A stretch of 34,352 bases of DNA from Halobacteriales archaeon QH_8_67_36 (GTDB lineage Archaea; Halobacteriota; Halobacteria; Halobacteriales; Haloarculaceae), in the NCBI GenBank assembly GCA_003021755.1, contig PXQZ01000018.1, positions 9,246-43,597 of the forward strand. Reading direction: 5' to 3'. Below, piece by piece: positions 14,543 through 22,628 of the stretch; position 1 is the first letter of the stretch; each line of letters begins with the position of its first letter. The notes beneath the pieces are model-generated. The model was not told the DNA's origin and ran no database searches. It was given only the letters and a program-made list of their open reading frames with translations. Made by a program: the position numbers and the translations under genes.

Positions 14543-16146
14543 ATGAGCCCTGACCGGGCCGTCCTCCAGCGCGCGCTGGACCGCGGCGAGCAGGAGGGTG
14601 GAAGCGTCGAGTTCAAGGAGCGGCTCACCGAGGACCTCCACCTCTCGGAGGGACGGCTGGAATCGCTGGCCGCACAGCTTCGTCACCGCGTCCTCTCCGG
14701 CGAGGGCGAGGCCACCTACGTCGTCGGCGTCACGGATGACGGCGGGCTGGCCGGTATCTCCCCCGACGACTTCTCCGAGTCGATGGACGTGCTGAGCCTG
14801 CTGGCCGAAGAGGCGGGCGCCCACATCGAGGAGGTACAGACGTGGGGTGTCGATAGCGCTGTCGGGGGCGACACCGACGGCGCGGACGCCCAGGGCATCG
14901 TCGGCGTCGCAACCGTCCGCGAGGGCGCGGTGCTTGAAGACGACGACCACATCGTCGTCGGCACCGCCGGCCACGTCGACCACGGCAAGTCCACGATCGT
15001 GGGCTCGCTCGTGACGGGTGAGGCCGACGACGGGGAGGGAAACACGAGAGGATTCCTCGACGTTCAGCCCCACGAGGTCGAACGCGGGCTCTCGGCGGAC
15101 CTCTCGTATGGCGTCTACGGCTTCGACGAGGACGGGCCGGTCCGGATGGACAACCCCCACCGCAAGACCGACCGCGCCCGCGTGGTCGAGGAGTCCGACC
15201 GGCTCGTGAGCTTCGTCGACACCGTCGGCCACGGCTGGTGGGCCAGAAACTGGACTACGGACTGCTCGCCGTGGCCGCCGACGACGGCGTCACCGAGACG
15301 ACCCGCGAGCATCTGGGCATCCTGCTGGCGACGGAACTCCCGACCATCGTCGCGCTCACGAAGACCGACCTCGTGACTGACGAGCGGGTCACCGAGGTCG
15401 AACGCGAGGTCGAGCGGGCGCTGCGGGAGGTCGACAAGACGCCACTACGGGTCGAGCGCTACGGCGTCGACGCCGCCATCGAGGAGATATCCGAAACCGT
15501 AGTCCCCGTGGTGACGACCAGCGCCGTCACCGAGCGCGGTCTGGACACGCTCGATGAGATGTTCGAACGGCTGCCCAAGACCGGCGGCGAGATCGGCGAG
15601 TTCCGGATGTACATCGACCGGACCTACAACGTCCAGGGTGTCGGCGCCGTCGCGTCCGGCACCGTAAAATCCGGCGAGGTCGAGGCCGGCGACGAACTCC
15701 TGCTCGGGCCGATGCAGGACGGCCAGTTCCGCGAGGTGGAGGTCCGCTCCATCGAGATGCACTACCACCGCGTCGACGAGGCCAAGGCGGGCCGCATCGT
15801 CGGCATCGCGCTCAAGGGCGTCCGCGAGGCCGACATCGAACGCGGGATGGTCCTGCTTCCGGGAGACGCCGACCCCGAGCCGGTTCGTGAGTTCGAGGCC
15901 GAGGTGATGGTGCTGAACCACCCGACACGCATCGGCGACGGTTACGAGCCGGTCGTCCACTTGGAGACCATCAGCGAGGCCGCGAAGTTCTACCCCGACG
16001 ACGGCCAGTTGCTGCCGGGCGACGCCGGGGACACGCAGGTTCGGTTCAAGTTCCGGTCGTACCTCGTCGAGGCGGGCCAGAAGTTCGTCTTCCGCGAGGG
16101 CCGCTCGAAGGGCGTCGGCACGGTCACGGACGTACGGACAGACTGA
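14543..16146 (+). pseudogene. GTPBP1-like translational GTPase gene broken by a frameshift/internal deletion
   Basis: The first part, 14543 to about 15232, encodes an N-terminal domain and the G1 loop GTAGHVDHGKSTIVGSL and G3 motif FVDTVGH. The second part, from 15235 in a different frame, continues LVGQKLDYGLLAVAADDGV, the G4 motif TKTD and beta-barrel domains 2 and 3 (ending GVGTVTDVRTD). In relatives the stretch after the G3 histidine reads about EPWLRTTIRG before LVGQK; here only two bases lie between the His and Leu codons, so about 28 bases are missing. The upstream frame then runs to a stop at 15376. Neither part alone has all GTPase motifs. Restored length would be near 540 residues. 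The gap may be a true mutation or an assembly error in GC-rich DNA; a re-start at GTG 15238 is possible but would lack G1 and G3. Confidence 0.85.
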
Positions 16147-16339
16147 CCCCGTTGGGCACGCTCGCTTTATCAGTCGCGCACTTTTTGACGGTACGAAGCT
16201 GCCCGTCTTCGGTGCCAGCGGTCGCGTCGGGCGGCGCCTCCGTGAGTACGCACAGTCCGGCGGCCACGGCGGTCTATGAGAGCCGGCGGCTGGCGCGTGA
16301 AAGGTGCCGAGGGCGGCGAATCAGTGCGAGCCATCGCGG
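16147..16339. other. Intergenic region, nothing recognised
   Basis: About 190 bases between the convergent GTPase and the small gene at 16340. TTTATC (16164) and CACTTTTTGACGG (16178-16190) are possible T-rich termination sites for the rightward gene. I see no RNA gene or coding pattern. Confidence 0.4.
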
Positions 16340-16819
16340 TCAGGACTCACGGAGCCGGTACTCGCCGTTCTCGTGGCTCGCTAGCCCGAACTCGACGGCC
16401 CACGCCAGCAGGCGCTCGGTCCGTTCGCGCCAGACGGCAGCCCAGTCGACGTGTCGCTCGCGTTCCCAGCGAGGCACCGTGTCCCGAACCACCTCGAAAC
16501 ACTCCATCGCCGTCCGAGTCTCCTCCAGGACCTCCAGCGTCTCCCGAGCGCCGAAGACGTTCTCGCGGAACCGGGCTCCCAGTTCGCCATCGGCCGGCCC
16601 GTCGCGCACCTGGCTGTAGCCGCGGTCGTGTCCGGCCGCGAGGCCCAGCGCCCGGACGAACGTCAGGTACTCCCTGGCTTCGTCGCGTGACTGCAGGTCG
16701 GTGCGGTCGCGAATCCGGCTACAGCAGTCCGCGACAGTCCCGGGGACGAGCGGCAGCGCCGACTGGACGTCACGGAGGAAGGCCACCGACCGTGGTTCCG
16801 GGACGACCTTGTAGCGCAC
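16340..16819 (-). CDS. Conserved haloarchaeal protein encoded after mch
   Basis: A 159-residue soluble protein of unknown function. It begins VRYKVVPEPRSVAFLRDVQSALPLVP from a GTG start and is mainly helical, with a Cys-Cys pair in TVADCCSRIRDRTD (about residues 31-44). The C-terminal part WERERHVDWAAVWRERTERLLAWAVEFGLAS looks like a helical module ending near GEYRLRES, resembling the C-terminal winged region of some regulators, but I do not claim DNA binding. The start was chosen because the conserved part begins there and the upstream frame overlaps mch; it lies 4 bases after the mch stop, so the two genes are one operon. Confidence 0.72.
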   Translation of the reverse strand: MRYKVVPEPRSVAFLRDVQSALPLVPGTVADCCSRIRDRTDLQSRDEAREYLTFVRALGLAAGHDRGYSQVRDGPADGELGARFRENVFGARETLEVLEETRTAMECFEVVRDTVPRWERERHVDWAAVWRERTERLLAWAVEFGLASHENGEYRLRES

Positions 16820-16823
16820 GGCC

Positions 16824-17756
16824 TTAGAGGCCGAAGCTCTCGGCCAGTACGTCCCCGTGCGTCTCGCCGACGACGTGGGTGTCGCCGCCGACCACGTCGA
16901 CCGTGACTTTCGCCGGCCCGAACAGGTCGACCGGGAGTTCGGCGAAGTCCCAGTCGGCGTCCTCGAAGACCCCTTCGAGCGGTCGGCCGTACTCAGCCCC
17001 GGCGATGGAAGGCACGTCATCGACGTCGTCGACCGGTTCGTCGACGGTGAGGTGGACCTCGCTCCCGTAGGCCAGCGCGTCCGTGGTTCGAGCCATCGCC
17101 GTCGCCTCGTCGGCGGCGACGGGGGCGACCGGCGCACGCCCATTGGCAGAGAGCACTTCGGCCGGGTCGTAGCCCAGTTCGGTCAGCCGGAAGACGGCGA
17201 TTTCGGCGGCCCGCGCCGCGCTCACGACGCTGCCCGTGACGCTTGCGGTGGCAAAGACGGGCAGGAAGACGCCCGTCTCCGGGACGCCGGTTCGCTCGGC
17301 GACCTGCGCGGCGACGGCCTCGCCCGGTAGCTGGTCGGCCTCGACCGCGAGGACGGCGAACTGCTCGTCCTCGCGGTAGCCGATGCGGCCGAAGATGTCC
17401 TCCTCGGCGACCAGCGCGCGGGCCGGCCCGCTGCCAAGCCCCTCGAAACCGTCGGTCGCAAGCTCCCACCCGCCCTTCTGGGAACAGAGCAGCGCCAGTG
17501 CCGGGTGGTCCGTCCCGAGTTCGACGTGGGTCAGCGGCGCGCCGGCCACGGCCGCCATGTCCGTCTGGACCGTCGCCAGTCCGGCCGTCTGCAGTTCGGC
17601 GAGTACCAGCCCGGCCTCGACGGCGCCGGGGACCTCGACGCCGAAGTCGAGTACGGCGGCGTCACCATCCAGCGCGTGGACGTCTATCGTCAGTTCGTCC
17701 GCGAAGTCGATGGCCTCGTCGACCAGCTCCGTGGCCATCCGATTGAGCGTGTTCAT
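16824..17756 (-). CDS. mch: Methenyltetrahydromethanopterin cyclohydrolase
   Basis: Interconverts methenyl- and formyl-tetrahydromethanopterin (or the haloarchaeal folate-type carrier) in C1 metabolism, in the cytoplasm. The 310-residue product spans the Mch family length of about 310-320. It starts MNTLNRMATELVDEAIDFAD and includes ALLCSQKGGWEL (about residues 89-100), the conserved GSGPARAL segment (about 109-116) and the C-terminal GETHGDVLAESFGL. In non-methanogenic haloarchaea the enzyme is thought to serve purine, thymidine or serine/glycine C1 transfer. It lies in one operon with the small gene at 16340 (4-base gap). The TATA-like AATTAAAAG on the coding strand about 25-30 bases upstream lies over the stop codon of the preceding gene. 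Confidence 0.95.
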   Translation of the reverse strand: MNTLNRMATELVDEAIDFADELTIDVHALDGDAAVLDFGVEVPGAVEAGLVLAELQTAGLATVQTDMAAVAGAPLTHVELGTDHPALALLCSQKGGWELATDGFEGLGSGPARALVAEEDIFGRIGYREDEQFAVLAVEADQLPGEAVAAQVAERTGVPETGVFLPVFATASVTGSVVSAARAAEIAVFRLTELGYDPAEVLSANGRAPVAPVAADEATAMARTTDALAYGSEVHLTVDEPVDDVDDVPSIAGAEYGRPLEGVFEDADWDFAELPVDLFGPAKVTVDVVGGDTHVVGETHGDVLAESFGL

Positions 17757-17780
17757 ACGCGGCTTTCGCCAGCCTCCCTT

Positions 17781-18113
17781 TTAATTGCCGCCTTCGGGCG
17801 CGTCGCTCCTGGCCTCGCGGCCCAGTTCCGCCTCGACCCGAGTGACTTTCTCGCTTGCCCGCCGGTCGACCCCGCGCTTGTCGTCGATTTTCAGGAACGT
17901 CTCCACGCGGTCGGACCGGGCGCCGACGGCCTCGTGGGCCGCGTGGGCGGCCGCGAACAGCTCCTCGCTGTCGTCGGCCTCGACGATGGTGCCCATCGGC
18001 GTCGTCTCGTACTCGACGTCGAACTCGTCCAAGGCGGCCACCGCGTCGGCGACGTAGGGTGCCATGCTCTCCTCGACGACCGGTGCGACCGAGAGGAATC
18101 CGATGCAGGTCAT
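17781..18113 (-). CDS. MTH1187-family thiamine-binding protein (DUF77)
   Basis: A 110-residue protein of the YqgV/MTH1187 superfamily, ferredoxin-like folds that bind thiamine or related pyrimidines. The characteristic strand-helix start is TCIGFLSVAPVVEESMAPYVADAVAALDE (residues 2-30), followed by YETTPMGTIVEADDSEELFAA (about 36-56) and RVETFLKIDDKRG (about 74-86), the conserved pattern that forms the ligand pocket. A Gly/Asn-rich acidic tail ends the protein. The ATG at 18113 is preferred; another ATG at 18122 would add three residues. It precedes mch on the same strand with a 24-base gap, though mch appears to have its own TATA box. Confidence 0.88.
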   Translation of the reverse strand: MTCIGFLSVAPVVEESMAPYVADAVAALDEFDVEYETTPMGTIVEADDSEELFAAAHAAHEAVGARSDRVETFLKIDDKRGVDRRASEKVTRVEAELGREARSDAPEGGN

Positions 18114-18420
18114 GGTTCGCATTGCGCCCGGGACCCTCCTAACGCTACTGTTTGTTTGGCTCTCTCGTGTCGATCTCGACGGCCGCGACGCGTCCGAGAC
18201 CGCTACCGAGGACACTGGCGTAGTCCCACTGGACCGGCGGCTGCCCGAAACGGAGCTGGACACGTACGTCCACGAACCGACATCGATCGACTGGCGGACG
18301 AATTCGACGATATCGCAGACCTGGTGAGTAATACGGATTATTGTAGCGACGTACCGGTAGTCGCCGACCCCGCAGGCGCTATCCGGAAACAACCCGCTTA
18401 GGAGTTAGGTTTTGAGAAGA
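18114..18420. other. Gene-poor region with a possible degenerate frame
   Basis: About 300 bases with no intact gene. On the + strand one frame (about 18190-18290, ending LPETELDTYVHEPTSID) and another (about 18285-18401, continuing DRLADEFDDIADLVSNTDY to a stop at 18401) each have coding-like composition over short stretches and would join by a frameshift near 18290. This could be a decayed 3' gene end next to the tRNA-like element; the evidence is weak. Confidence 0.3.
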
Positions 18421-18509
18421 TGCGCTGGCTGGGATTTGAACCGGACTCAGACGTTCCTGGTTACTCACTCCGTTCGTTTCCTGGGCTGCGACTGATAGGG
18501 TTCAAATCC
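18421..18509. repeat. Attachment-site-like element: duplicated tRNA-Gly 3' end with inverted T-arm copies
   Basis: Bases 18421-18442 are identical over 22 bases to the 3' end of the tRNA-Gly gene at 18581-18602, in the same orientation. Within it GGATTTGAACC (18432-18442) is inverted as GGTTCAAATCC at 18499-18509, with 56 bases between, containing imperfect complementary parts (GGACTCAGACGTTCCTGG and CCTGGGCTGCGACTGATAG). Partial copies of tRNA 3' ends are hallmarks of integrase attachment sites. No integrase or element remains between the copies (138 bases). Confidence 0.7.
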
Positions 18510-18580
18510 AGAAGCGATTTCACGACTCACGGGTGCGAGTACACGCTACGCGGCGCTCGCGGGAAAGTTCGTCGTAGAAA

Positions 18581-18652
18581 TGCGCTGGCTGGGATTTGAA
18601 CCCAGGTTGTGACCATGGCAAGGTCACGTGATACCAACTACACTACCAGCGC
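18581..18652 (-). tRNA. tRNA-Gly (anticodon GCC)
   Basis: 72 bases. The acceptor stem GCGCTGG pairs with CCAGCGC, discriminator A, no encoded CCA. Anticodon stem TGACC/GGTCA closes the loop TTGCCAT, giving GCC. The T-arm is CTGGG-TTCAAAT-CCCAG. A 22-base copy of its 3' end occurs 160 bases further downstream of the gene at 18421, suggesting past use as an integration site. Confidence 0.96.
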
Positions 18653-18743
18653 TCACTTCGTTCGCCCCGCCCTCACGACCATGTGAGGTCGCTCGGTACC
18701 GGTGCGCACGTCGCCCCGCTGCATTCCGGACTGGCGGGGGTGA

Positions 18744-18753
18744 TGGTAAAAAG
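18744..18753 (-). promoter_or_regulatory. Candidate promoter for tRNA-Gly
   Basis: The coding-strand sequence CTTTTTACCA lies about 92-101 bases upstream of the mature tRNA 5' end, and would give a leader of about 70 bases. It is the only AT-rich box between the tRNA and the ribosomal operon on that strand. Confidence 0.35.
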
Positions 18754-18927
18754 CCTTGCGTTTCACAGGGAAGTTCGGGGGCAACGTGGGTATCGTGTTG
18801 TCACCCGGTACTGACACCGCGGTCACATCGACGACTTTCGGAAGCGGCAATCGCCGTGTGTGCCGTTCGCACGCGACGGGCCTCGAAGGGGCGTGTGAAC
18901 GCGTCCCATCGCACGCGCGAAGCGGGG

Positions 18928-18937
18928 TCTTTTTACC
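18928..18937 (+). promoter_or_regulatory. Main promoter of the ribosomal protein operon
   Basis: TCTTTTTACC, preceded by the purine-rich GCGAAGCGGGG, matches a haloarchaeal TATA/BRE region. It is the last AT-rich box before a 14.7-kb run of co-oriented genes, so it probably drives the SPOUT methyltransferase and the L3-led operon, with a leader of about 35 bases. Confidence 0.5.
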
Positions 18938-18993
18938 GTAGGGGCGGAGTAGTATCGCTACAGTCTAGTGGCGCGACGTGGAAGCGTCACGGC

Positions 18994-19839
18994 ATGACGA
19001 CCAGCGTACTCGTGCCCGACTCCCTCACACGGGAAGCCGAGGACCGACGCGAGGCGACTCGCAAACTGGGATACGTGGCCCGCGCGGCCACGACGTTCCA
19101 GGTCGACCGGCTGACGGTGTTTCCGGACCCAGACGGAGCCGGCAAACGGGAAGACGGGTTCGTCGAAACCGTGCTGCGGTACGCCGCGACGCCGCCGCAC
19201 CTTCGAAAGGAGATGTGGGGCAAGCGGGACGAACTAGAGTACGTCGGCGTCCTGCCGCCGCTCCGCGTGCGTTCACAGACCGGCTCCGGATCCGAGGGTT
19301 CGGGGTCGTTAAGACAGGGAATCGTGACCGAGGTCGGAGCTGATGGGCGCGTCCGGGTCAATTGCGGTATGCAACACCCGATCTCCCTCCCCGTTCCGGA
19401 CGGACTGGACGCGGGCGAGGGGGAGCGCGTGACCGTCAGGGTCTCTTCGCGACGGCCGGTCCGGGCGAAACTCGTCGACCACCCCACGCCGGGGTTCGAC
19501 GTCGTTTCCGCGGACCTCAACAGGGCACTCTCGCGTGACGACGCCGGACTCACCATCGCGTCATCGCGATACGGTGAGCTGGCAACGACTCGTCGGCTGG
19601 GCCAACTGGCCCACCGACGGGACACCGAGGGCGGCATGACAGTCGCTTTCGGGGCACCCGAGCGTGGGTTACCGTCCATACTCGACGTGGACCCGGACTC
19701 CGTCCGGGGAGACCAGCACAACGACGAATCCACAGGGTTCGACCGCTGGCTGAATACGGTTCCGAACCAGGGCAGCGAGGTCGTGCGAACTGAAGAAGCG
19801 ATGTTCGCCTCCCTCGCCTGTCTAACCCTCACGGAGTAA
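18994..19839 (+). CDS. SPOUT-class RNA methyltransferase (C9orf114/DUF171-like)
   Basis: A 281-residue predicted S-adenosylmethionine-dependent RNA methyltransferase, probably acting on ribosomal RNA given its place ahead of L3. The N-terminal SPOUT half begins TSVLVPDSLTREAEDRREAT and has FQVDRLTVFPD (about residues 34-44). An inserted OB-like segment (GIVTEVGADGRVRVNCG, about 109-125) follows. The C-terminal trefoil knot contains LTIASSRYGE (about 187-196) and the cofactor loop VAFGAPERGLPSIL (about 217-230). The start is the ATG at 18994, 35 bases past the predicted transcription start. L3 starts 4 bases after its stop, so it leads the ribosomal operon, an arrangement common in Euryarchaeota. 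Confidence 0.9.
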   Translation: MTTSVLVPDSLTREAEDRREATRKLGYVARAATTFQVDRLTVFPDPDGAGKREDGFVETVLRYAATPPHLRKEMWGKRDELEYVGVLPPLRVRSQTGSGSEGSGSLRQGIVTEVGADGRVRVNCGMQHPISLPVPDGLDAGEGERVTVRVSSRRPVRAKLVDHPTPGFDVVSADLNRALSRDDAGLTIASSRYGELATTRRLGQLAHRRDTEGGMTVAFGAPERGLPSILDVDPDSVRGDQHNDESTGFDRWLNTVPNQGSEVVRTEEAMFASLACLTLTE

Positions 19840-19843
19840 ACGA

Positions 19844-20860
19844 ATGCCACAACCAAGCAGACCACGCAAAGGCTCGCTGGGCTTTGGCCCGCGCAAGCGC
19901 TCGACGAGCGAGACGCCTCGCTTCAACAGCTGGCCGTCCGACGACGGCCAGCCGGGCGTCCAGGGGTTCGCCGGCTACAAGGCGGGTATGACACACGTCG
20001 TACTCGTCAACGACGAACCCAACTCCCCCCGCGAAGGGATGGAGGAGACTGTCCCGGTGACAGTCGTCGAGACGCCGCCGATGCGCGCCGTCGCCCTGCG
20101 TGCGTACGAAGACACGCCGTACGGTCAGCGTCCGCTGACGGAGGTCTGGACCGACGAGTTCCACGAGAACCTCGACCGGGCCCTGAACCTGCCGGAGGAC
20201 CACGACCCGGACGCTGCTGAGGAACAGATACGCGACGCTCTCGGGAGCGACACCCTCGGGGACGTGCGTCTCATCACGCACACCGTCCCCGACGCCGTTC
20301 CGAGCGTCCCGAAGAAAAAGCCCGACGTGATGGAGACTCGCGTCGGCGGTGGGTCCGTCGCGGACCGCCTCGACCACGCCCTCGAACTCGTCGACGACGG
20401 TGGCGAGCACTCGATGAACGACGTCTTCCGCGCCGGTGAGTACACCGACATCGCGGGCGTCACCAAGGGCAAAGGGACACAGGGTCCCGTCAAGCGGTGG
20501 GGCGTCCAGAAGCGGAAGGGCAAACACGCCCGCCAGGGCTGGCGCCGACGCATCGGCAACCTCGGCCCATGGAACCCATCTCGCGTGCGCTCGACGGTCC
20601 CCCAGCAGGGACAGACCGGCTACCACCAGCGCACCGAACTCAACAAGCGCCTCATCGACGTCGGCGAGGGCGACGACGCCACCGTCGACGGCGGCTTCGT
20701 CAACTACGGCGAGGTCGACGGGCCGTACACGCTCGTCAAAGGCTCGGTCCCCGGCCCGGACAAGCGCCTGGTGCGCTTCCGGCCCGCGGTCCGACCCAAC
20801 GACCAGCCGCGCCTCGACCCCGAGGTGCGCTTCGTCTCCACGGAATCGAACCAGGGATAA
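19844..20860 (+). CDS. rpl3: Ribosomal protein L3 (uL3)
   Basis: 338 residues, a large-subunit protein that reaches the peptidyl-transferase centre and binds 23S rRNA early in assembly. The N-terminal tail QPSRPRKGSLGFGPRKRS, the fold FAGYKAGMTHVV (about residues 43-54), and the loop region GVTKGKGTQGPVKRWGV followed by KHARQGWRRRIGNLGPW (about 205-245) are the RNA-binding landmarks of archaeal/eukaryotic L3. It opens the ribosomal part of the operon, 4 bases after the methyltransferase stop. Length equals that recalled for Haloarcula. Confidence 0.98.
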   Translation: MPQPSRPRKGSLGFGPRKRSTSETPRFNSWPSDDGQPGVQGFAGYKAGMTHVVLVNDEPNSPREGMEETVPVTVVETPPMRAVALRAYEDTPYGQRPLTEVWTDEFHENLDRALNLPEDHDPDAAEEQIRDALGSDTLGDVRLITHTVPDAVPSVPKKKPDVMETRVGGGSVADRLDHALELVDDGGEHSMNDVFRAGEYTDIAGVTKGKGTQGPVKRWGVQKRKGKHARQGWRRRIGNLGPWNPSRVRSTVPQQGQTGYHQRTELNKRLIDVGEGDDATVDGGFVNYGEVDGPYTLVKGSVPGPDKRLVRFRPAVRPNDQPRLDPEVRFVSTESNQG

Positions 20861-20863
20861 TCC

Positions 20864-21604
20864 ATGCAGGCAACCATCTACGATCTGGACGGCGAGGCCG
20901 ACGGCGAGGTCGAGCTCCCCGGTGTCTTCGAGACGCCGGTCCGCTCGGACCTCATCGCCAAGGCAGTACACGCCGCCCAGGCAAACCGAAAACAGGACTA
21001 CGGAACCGACGAGTACGCCGGCCTGCGAACGCCGGCAGAGTCGTTCGGTAGCGGCCGCGGTCAGGCACACGTCCCCCAACAGGACGGCCGTGCCCGCCGC
21101 GTCCCGCAGGCGGTCAAGGGCCGCGCGGCCCACCCGCCCAAAGCCGAGAAAGACCGCTCCGTCGACATCAACGACAAGGAGCGCCAACTCGCCGTCCGGT
21201 CGGCGCTCGCCGCCACGACGGACGCCGAACTCGTCGCCGAGCGCGGTCACGAGTTCGACCGTGATGAGGTCCCCGTCGTCGTCTCCGACGACTTCGAGGA
21301 CCTGGTCAAGACCCAGGCGGTCCTGGGGCTGCTGGAGGCGCTCGACATCGACGCGGACATCGAGCGCGCCGACGACACGAAAATAAAGGCCGGACGGGGT
21401 TCGATGCGCGGACGGAAGTACCGCCGCCCCTCCTCCATCCTCTTCGTGACCAGCGACGAGCCGTCCACGGCCGCCCGCAACCTCGCGGGCGTCGACGTGG
21501 CCACCGCGCGTGAGGTCAACGCGGAAGACCTCGCGCCCGGCGCCGCGCCCGGCCGGCTCACCGTCTTCACCGAGTCCGCCGTCGAGGAGGTCGGTTCCAG
21601 ATGA
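20864..21604 (+). CDS. rpl4: Ribosomal protein L4 (uL4)
   Basis: 246 residues, lines the polypeptide exit tunnel. The long RNA-binding loop includes QDYGTDEYAGLRTPAESFGSG and AHVPQQDGRARRVPQAVKGRAAHPPKAEKD (about residues 44-105), the extension that reaches the tunnel wall. The C-terminal half holds the globular fold (VPVVVSDDFEDLVKTQAVLG). It starts 3 bases after L3 and its last 4 bases overlap the L23 start. Confidence 0.98.
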   Translation: MQATIYDLDGEADGEVELPGVFETPVRSDLIAKAVHAAQANRKQDYGTDEYAGLRTPAESFGSGRGQAHVPQQDGRARRVPQAVKGRAAHPPKAEKDRSVDINDKERQLAVRSALAATTDAELVAERGHEFDRDEVPVVVSDDFEDLVKTQAVLGLLEALDIDADIERADDTKIKAGRGSMRGRKYRRPSSILFVTSDEPSTAARNLAGVDVATAREVNAEDLAPGAAPGRLTVFTESAVEEVGSR

Positions 21605-21858
21605 GCTGGGACGTCATCAAGTATCCACACGTCACGGAGAAGGCCATGAACGACATGGACTTCCAGAACAAGCTCCAGTTCGTCGTCGACGACGCCGCTG
21701 GGAAGCCGGCGGTCGCCGAGGCCGTCGAATCCCAGTACGACGTCACAGTCGTCGGCGTGAACACGCAGCACACGATGGACGGCGACAAGAAGGCCGTCGT
21801 GCGCCTCTCGGAGGACGACGACGCCCAGGAAGTCGCCTCCAGGATCGGGGTGTTCTAA
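21601..21858 (+). CDS. rpl23: Ribosomal protein L23 (uL23)
   Basis: 85 residues, located at the tunnel exit where signal recognition particle and SecY dock. It matches the compact archaeal form, from WDVIKYPHVTEKAMNDMDF to EVASRIGVF, without the eukaryotic N-terminal tail. Its ATG overlaps the L4 stop (ATGA), implying coupled translation. Confidence 0.98.
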   Translation: MSWDVIKYPHVTEKAMNDMDFQNKLQFVVDDAAGKPAVAEAVESQYDVTVVGVNTQHTMDGDKKAVVRLSEDDDAQEVASRIGVF

Positions 21859-21860
21859 CG

Positions 21861-22628
21861 ATGGGACGACGAATTCAAGGACAACGACGCGGTCGCGGGA
21901 CGTCCACGTTCCGGGCGCCCTCGCACCGCTACAAGGCCGACCTGCAGCACCGCAAGGTCGAAGACGGCGACGTCGTCGCCGGGACCGTCGTGGACATCGA
22001 GCACGACCCGGCCCGCTCGGCGCCCGTCGCGGCCGTCGAGTTCGAGGACAGCGAGGGACAAAGCGCCTCGGGCAGCCGAACGCAGTCCGGCGACGGCGAC
22101 CACCGACTCGTGCTCGCGCCGGAAGGCGTGGGCGTGGGCGACGAACTGCAGGTCGGCGTCAGTGCCGAAATCGCCCCCGGGAACACGCTTCCGCTCGCGG
22201 AGATTCCCGAGGGTGTACCGGTGTGTAACGTCGAGTCCAGCCCCGGTGACGGTGGCCGCTTCGCCCGCTCGTCGGGCGTCAACGCCACGCTGCTCACCCA
22301 CGATCGTAACGTCGCGGTCGTGACGCTTCCCTCCGGGGAGATGAAGCGACTGGACCCGCAGTGTCGTGCGACCATCGGCGTCGTCGCCGGTGGCGGCCGG
22401 ACCGATAAGCCGTACGTCAAGGCCGGCAAGAAGCATCACAAGATGAAAGCCCGCGGGACGAAGTACCCACGCGTCCGTGGTGTCGCGATGAACGCCGTCG
22501 ACCACCCCTTCGGTGGCGGTGGCCGACAGCACCCCGGCAAGCCCAAGTCCATCTCCCGCAACGCTCCACCGGGACGCAAAGTCGGGGACATCGCCTCGAA
22601 GCGGACCGGTCGAGGTGGTAACGAATGA
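21861..22628 (+). CDS. rpl2: Ribosomal protein L2 (uL2) with an internal insertion
   Basis: 255 residues; binds domain IV of 23S rRNA and helps join the subunits. The family motifs are intact: GRRIQGQRRGRGTSTFRAPS at the start, GVNATLLTHDRNVAV, and the C-terminal GVAMNAVDHPFGGGGRQHPG with the histidine important for peptidyl transfer. Between VEFED and GDHRLVLAPEG (about residues 56-75) lies an extra Ser/Gly/Gln-rich segment; the Haloarcula protein, as I remember it, has 240 residues and joins VEFED directly to GDRRL, so the insert is about 15 residues. Starts 2 bases after L23; its stop overlaps the 21-codon frame that follows. Confidence 0.98.
   Translation: MGRRIQGQRRGRGTSTFRAPSHRYKADLQHRKVEDGDVVAGTVVDIEHDPARSAPVAAVEFEDSEGQSASGSRTQSGDGDHRLVLAPEGVGVGDELQVGVSAEIAPGNTLPLAEIPEGVPVCNVESSPGDGGRFARSSGVNATLLTHDRNVAVVTLPSGEMKRLDPQCRATIGVVAGGGRTDKPYVKAGKKHHKMKARGTKYPRVRGVAMNAVDHPFGGGGRQHPGKPKSISRNAPPGRKVGDIASKRTGRGGNE

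Larger units (their letters stand above)
18653..18993. other. Intergenic region between tRNA-Gly and the ribosomal operon
   Basis: 341 bases with divergent promoters only. I see the leftward tRNA promoter box (18744-18753) and the rightward box CTTTTTAC (18929-18936), which would begin transcription near 18960. The open frame running rightward through the region lacks coding features and is not counted as part of the methyltransferase gene. Confidence 0.5.

Noticed and set aside
15115..15376. Programmed ribosomal frameshift in the GTPase
   Set aside because: About ten conserved residues are missing at the junction, so slippage alone could not restore the protein.
19829..21250. 473-codon minus-strand frame across L3 and L4
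   Set aside because: Antisense to two certain ribosomal genes; typical of high-GC codon usage.
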